A stretch of DNA of 64,000 bases. Origin: an uncultured Bacteroidales bacterium (GTDB taxonomy: Bacteria; Bacteroidota; Bacteroidia; Bacteroidales; UBA932). The stretch spans positions 1 to 64,000 of the forward strand of contig CAJOLJ010000013.1 of the NCBI GenBank assembly GCA_905235445.1. The letters run 5' to 3'. The notes beneath the pieces were generated by a model, which saw only the letters and a list, made by a program, of their open reading frames with translations, had not been told where the DNA came from and made no database searches. The position numbers and the translations under genes were made by a program. Numbering within the stretch: position 1 is the stretch's first letter; each line of letters opens with the position of its first letter. This document shows positions 59,648 through 64,000 of the stretch, in pieces.

Positions 59648-61462
59648 TCAGATCAGGTACCCGTATCCTTTCAGGATCTTTTTGAAGGCGGACATCTGGG
59701 TGCGCGGGATCAGTACGAGTGAGCCATCCGCCCGAAGGATTATTTTGCGAAGGGAGGCATCGCCCGTGAGGAGGCGCCTAAGTTCCAGATTGTCCTCGGG
59801 TATCTTGTACATCACGTAATCATTTGCCATCGCCTCCAGAGGATAACAGCGGGCACTGATTTCCTTGAAGAACTCCGCCCAATTGGCAGGCATCTCATTC
59901 GGCACTAACTCCCTAAAGAACTTGACCTTCTTCTCGAACTCCTCCCTTGAGTCGCACCCGGAAAGGAAGGACTGGTAGGTAATCAGGTACTTGCCTCCCC
60001 CTATGGGGACAGACATGTCCGAAAGAATCGACAGGTAGGGATTGTCCTGGGTGAGGGACTGGACAATGAGCCTCTGCCCGTCCAGTTCGAAGTAGGGCAC
60101 CTTCTCCTCCTTGGGAAGTTCATATTTCCTGTCAATCCCGAGGGCATATCTGCCGAGGGCGGTCAGGCGGATGTACTTGAGGCCTTCAAGTGGTGTTGTC
60201 GGCACTCCTTCGGGATAGTGCGTTGCGATTTGCAGGAATCCCATCCCGTACATGGCCATGCAGATTCCTTTGATGATCTCGGTATCGAAAAGGACAGAGC
60301 CGGAGACGAGCCCAATGACATCCCCTGTGAAACTGTTCACAATGTAATTGTCATGATGGTCGATGATATTATTCTTGAGCAGCCATGTTTTCAGATGTTC
60401 TTCATACTTGTCCGCATGGATTATCTGCATCAGTTTTTCCACCGAAACCCACTTTGACAGGCCTTTGGAGAGGGCATCCGATATTGCCTTTGTCCATCCG
60501 CCAAGGTCATTCTCCACGATCTTGTTTTTCCTGAGACCCGTAAGGAAAGGCATGAACACCCCGATGTAAGTCTGCAGGGAAAGGCTGCGGCACAAGCTTG
60601 AGAAAGCTTTCCTGGCGCACTCAGCGATATCGCCCTCGTCACTGGTACGGTAGCCTTCAATAAGGAACGGTAGGGAGTACGAGAAAGTATATACCTTCCT
60701 GTCCTGGACCTCGGCAGGCAGGTGCTCGGGAACCGAGAGCTGCTGCTGGATGGTGAGGACTTTCTTCGGGGCTATTGCGGTGGGCTTCGCCACCACGGAA
60801 TACTTGTCCTGCCGCAGAATGCCCTTGAGGAGGGTATAGCTCCTGACGATATCAGCCTCGATGCTATGGACCTGCATCCCGGCGGGAAGGGAAGCTGTCA
60901 AAGCCTTCTGCATCTCGAATTCCCCCGGGAAAAGGGCATCGGCCAAAGAACGCTGGAACCCGTTTGGCATCTCCATGACATACTCGAATTCAAGCGAGTA
61001 ATGACCGAACGGCTCTATTTTGCATAGTTCGCACAGAGGCCCCTTGTCAAAGTCCCGATCGTATGAATAACTGCTGCTTTTTTCGGGCATGAGGTTCCCT
61101 GCACCTACCTCCTTCAGTTCCTCGGGGGTGACCCAGCCCTTGAGGGCTAAGAGCCCAAGTCCTTTCCTCTGCCACGCTGGCACATTTTCAAGGATGTTGG
61201 CCAGATTGCCTTTGCCCAGGATTACGAGGGCGATAAGCCTCTCGCAATCTACCCTGCACAGTCTGGAAGCCTTCCCGTCAAAGAAATAATCGGTAATTAC
61301 CTCCCCGGGCCGTCCACCTACGAGAACAGCCCCGGGCCGGTAGTTCTTCATGATCTGCACGCAGAACTTCTTGAGAACATCAGCTGTAAATCGGCCCAGT
61401 ACGTCTCTGCAGAAACTGAATGCCTTGTCACGGTCGGGAACGTTGAATACCTGTGAACTCAT
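59648..61462 (-). CDS. unknown 604-aa protein co-encoded with SNF2 helicase
   Basis: Long ORF 11 nt downstream of the helicase; no domain confidently recognised. Confidence 0.75.
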   Translation of the reverse strand: MSSQVFNVPDRDKAFSFCRDVLGRFTADVLKKFCVQIMKNYRPGAVLVGGRPGEVITDYFFDGKASRLCRVDCERLIALVILGKGNLANILENVPAWQRKGLGLLALKGWVTPEELKEVGAGNLMPEKSSSYSYDRDFDKGPLCELCKIEPFGHYSLEFEYVMEMPNGFQRSLADALFPGEFEMQKALTASLPAGMQVHSIEADIVRSYTLLKGILRQDKYSVVAKPTAIAPKKVLTIQQQLSVPEHLPAEVQDRKVYTFSYSLPFLIEGYRTSDEGDIAECARKAFSSLCRSLSLQTYIGVFMPFLTGLRKNKIVENDLGGWTKAISDALSKGLSKWVSVEKLMQIIHADKYEEHLKTWLLKNNIIDHHDNYIVNSFTGDVIGLVSGSVLFDTEIIKGICMAMYGMGFLQIATHYPEGVPTTPLEGLKYIRLTALGRYALGIDRKYELPKEEKVPYFELDGQRLIVQSLTQDNPYLSILSDMSVPIGGGKYLITYQSFLSGCDSREEFEKKVKFFRELVPNEMPANWAEFFKEISARCYPLEAMANDYVMYKIPEDNLELRRLLTGDASLRKIILRADGSLVLIPRTQMSAFKKILKGYGYLI

Positions 61463-61473
61463 AATCTATGCGT

Positions 61474-64000
61474 TTATGATGTGAGAGAGTCTCCCAGCAT
61501 GAATTCTATATCCTCCTCGCTCAGGGACTTGGGCGAAAGTCCGTCCGAGGTGATGAGTCTGTCGAAAAGGTCCGCCTTCCTCTGCTGGAGGATGCGCATC
61601 TTCTCTTCGATGGTGCCCCTGGTCACGATGGAAAAAGTCTGGACGGAGAACTTCTGGCCTATCCTGTGGAGGCGGCCAATCGCCTGCTCCTCGGCAGCCT
61701 TGTTCCACCATGGTTCCGCTATGAATACGGTATCCGCCGCGGTAAGATTCAGTCCCACTCCCCCAGTCTTGAGTGTCATCAGAAGCACCTTGCAAGTGGA
61801 AGAGTTCTGGAACTTGTCGACCACCTCCTTTCTCGAAGTGGTTGCACCAGTCATGACGGCATACTCGATGCCTTCATCCGAGAGCCTTTCACCGAGAAGT
61901 TCAATCCCTGCAATGTAATTGAAAAAGACCACGCACTTGTGGCCGTTCTCCACGGCCTCGACAAGGGCGTCTCCGATAAAGGGTATCTTAGATGAATGAA
62001 TGGTTCCCTCGCTTAGGCTCTCGGGGATGGATGCTATCCTCCGCAGTTCACCAAGTGCCTGCAGTATCTCGAAGCGGTTCCCCTCGATGCCACCTTTCTT
62101 GATGCTTTCCTTGATGCTACGGCTGAAATACCTCCTTTTCATCTCATAGAATGCGGCATGCTCCTCGTCCATTTCCACTATCATGGTCTGGTCCACTCTG
62201 TCGGGAAGGTCCTGGAGGACATCCTTCTTGAGTCGCCTCATGATGAATGGATAAATCTTTCGCCTCAGCTGGGCTGCGGCCTGGGAATCAAACTCTTTTT
62301 CGATGGGAAAGCCGTATCTTGACTCAAAGTCGGCGGGAGTGCCGAACATACCCGGAAGCAGGAAACGGAACAGGGAATAAAGTTCCCCGAGGTTATTCTC
62401 TATAGGGGTTCCGCTCAGGGCCAGACGATGCTCCGCCCTAAGTGACATCACCGCCTGGCTCGCCTGTGAAGTCATGTTCTTTATGTTCTGTGACTCATCC
62501 AGAATGACATAGTGGAACTTCTTTCCGGAAAGCAGCTCGATGTCGTTTCTCACGATGGCGTAGGTAGTGAGCACCACCTGGGAGCTCATGGCATCGTCGA
62601 GGTTCCTGCCCTGCCCGTAGTAGAGGGATACTGAAAGCGAGGGGGCGAACTTCGACAATTCTGATTGCCAGTTGAAAAGAAGGCTCCGTGGCATGACAAT
62701 GAGGGAAGGAGCCTTGACGCGGGGGTATACCGAACAGAGGACGGCAATGGTCTGTATGGTCTTTCCGAGTCCCATGTCATCGGCGAGGCATCCTCCCATA
62801 CCGTTGTCATAGAGGTACTTAAGCCACTTTACGCCCTCCTCCTGATACGGACGGAGCTTTCCCGAAAGTGACTTTGTCGGGACCTTTACGCTGGTAGATA
62901 AGCTGTTGAACCCTTCATAGAAAGCCCTGCTTCGACGGATGATATCGCAGTCTGGCACCTCCTCCAGGAGGGATATGGTCTCCGGAAGGTCGAAGAACGA
63001 TATGCCGCCCTCGGGGGTTTTCGGGCCGCGTCCGGCAAGGAGCCTCTCCACTCTTTTCACCCACTGCGGGTCTATGATTGCCCTGTTCCCGTCCGACAGG
63101 GAGATGTAATGGTCCTTGTTGTACTGGGATAGGAAAAGGGTGAGAGGGAGCGTGTCACCCCCACCCAGCGATACGGTGCAGTCCCCTTCCAGGAAATCTA
63201 TCCCGGAGGCTTCGGTAATCCTGAGTTTCGGGGAGAGGGGCTTCACCTTGAACGAAGTGAGTTTGTCGGTTCCGACAAGAACGTACTGACGTGCAAGCTC
63301 GGCCAGGCTTCCCAGGAGGAATGGGGAGGCGATCTTCCCATGAATCACAAAGAAGTTCCCGTCCTTGTACACTTCCTCCTTGGCCTCTGCCTTCCCATGG
63401 GTGTAGGAGAGAATTCTTTTCAGAAGTCCTGCCCCGTCAAGAAGTTCGGAGGCGTACTGGACTTTGCGGATGCCAATGCCCCCGCCAGGGAGTCGGACAG
63501 CCACCGTGGTCGGGGCGAAGTCATCCATGAAATTGGAGGGAACCTCCTCTATCGTCTGGGCCAGGTGAAGGAAAAGGGAACCTTCCCGGTCCACCTTCTC
63601 GAACACGATGGTCGGCCGCGTCGGTATCGCCGTATCCGAGTATACGGGAGGGACTCCGTCAATGCAGAAAGAGACATTCTCAAAATTGGAGAGGAACACG
63701 GACAGATAGGGAAGAAGCACTTCCGAGGAGAAGGGCTGAAGCATAAGTGGAAGCTTCGGGTAGTTCTCCCCGATGGGAAGAATCTCGACTATCCAGTCTC
63801 CCGCAATGGCATAACTGTCCGTCAGAAGGCAGATGTCCTCCTCATCCACCTCGAGAGGTTCCCCCTCCACTGGTTCAAGGGAGAGCGAGGATAGGGCCCT
63901 TCGCTCCGAAGTGTGAACGATGTCCACATGGCAGCGGTACTTTCCCGGGGCCGGGCTAAGAAGACCCATTGCACAGTCCACCACATTCCTGCAGCGAAGC
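61474..64000 (-). CDS. SNF2-family DEAD/DEAH helicase, 5' end beyond window
   Basis: CLADDMGLGKTIQTIAVL, VILDESQNIKN, LALSGTPIENNLGELYSLF, TGGVGLNLTAADTVFIAEPWWN, QAIGRLHRIGQ; frame stays open to the window edge (LRCRNVVDCAMG). Confidence 0.93.
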   Translation of the reverse strand, partial: LRCRNVVDCAMGLLSPAPGKYRCHVDIVHTSERRALSSLSLEPVEGEPLEVDEEDICLLTDSYAIAGDWIVEILPIGENYPKLPLMLQPFSSEVLLPYLSVFLSNFENVSFCIDGVPPVYSDTAIPTRPTIVFEKVDREGSLFLHLAQTIEEVPSNFMDDFAPTTVAVRLPGGGIGIRKVQYASELLDGAGLLKRILSYTHGKAEAKEEVYKDGNFFVIHGKIASPFLLGSLAELARQYVLVGTDKLTSFKVKPLSPKLRITEASGIDFLEGDCTVSLGGGDTLPLTLFLSQYNKDHYISLSDGNRAIIDPQWVKRVERLLAGRGPKTPEGGISFFDLPETISLLEEVPDCDIIRRSRAFYEGFNSLSTSVKVPTKSLSGKLRPYQEEGVKWLKYLYDNGMGGCLADDMGLGKTIQTIAVLCSVYPRVKAPSLIVMPRSLLFNWQSELSKFAPSLSVSLYYGQGRNLDDAMSSQVVLTTYAIVRNDIELLSGKKFHYVILDESQNIKNMTSQASQAVMSLRAEHRLALSGTPIENNLGELYSLFRFLLPGMFGTPADFESRYGFPIEKEFDSQAAAQLRRKIYPFIMRRLKKDVLQDLPDRVDQTMIVEMDEEHAAFYEMKRRYFSRSIKESIKKGGIEGNRFEILQALGELRRIASIPESLSEGTIHSSKIPFIGDALVEAVENGHKCVVFFNYIAGIELLGERLSDEGIEYAVMTGATTSRKEVVDKFQNSSTCKVLLMTLKTGGVGLNLTAADTVFIAEPWWNKAAEEQAIGRLHRIGQKFSVQTFSIVTRGTIEEKMRILQQRKADLFDRLITSDGLSPKSLSEEDIEFMLGDSLTS

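Overview
This 64 kb window looks like Bacteroidota (Bacteroidales-like) chromosome. The basis is gene content and order (trpBEGDCFA) and promoters of the form TTTG-N19-20-TAnnTTTG. It is gene-dense and mostly housekeeping or metabolic: dTDP-rhamnose genes, a tandem RNase HI, pdxA, recG, cutC, nifJ-type PFOR, fabD, tRNA-Arg(CCG), a GH94 phosphorylase, an ABC exporter, a full trp operon, an esterase, a sialidase, proC, ftsH, an anaerobic sulfatase maturase, a PurF-like protein, a TolC/HlyD/MFS efflux operon, a tryptophanase-like lyase, an AlaX-like editing protein, FKBP, an MBL-rubredoxin fusion, a nitroreductase, an FMN/FAD lipoprotein reductase, a sialate O-acetylesterase, RelA/SpoT and a SNF2 helicase with a companion protein. 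About 39.9-41.9 kb is a decayed accessory stretch holding a frameshifted DUF1016 nuclease, a UvrA C-terminal remnant and short repeats. The strongest findings are: (i) an unannotated Trp-Trp leader peptide plus intrinsic terminator upstream of trpB (attenuator); (ii) a metallo-beta-lactamase/rubredoxin fusion; (iii) a PaxB/Pyr4-like membrane protein divergent from a Crp-type regulator with a perfect 14-bp palindrome; (iv) a tryptophanase-like enzyme with altered active-site motifs; (v) a PurF-like protein without the N-terminal nucleophile Cys; (vi) a tandem RNase HI with both active sites intact; (vii) a SNF2 helicase plus 604-aa partner of unknown function. All calls come from reading the sequence; no database search was run.
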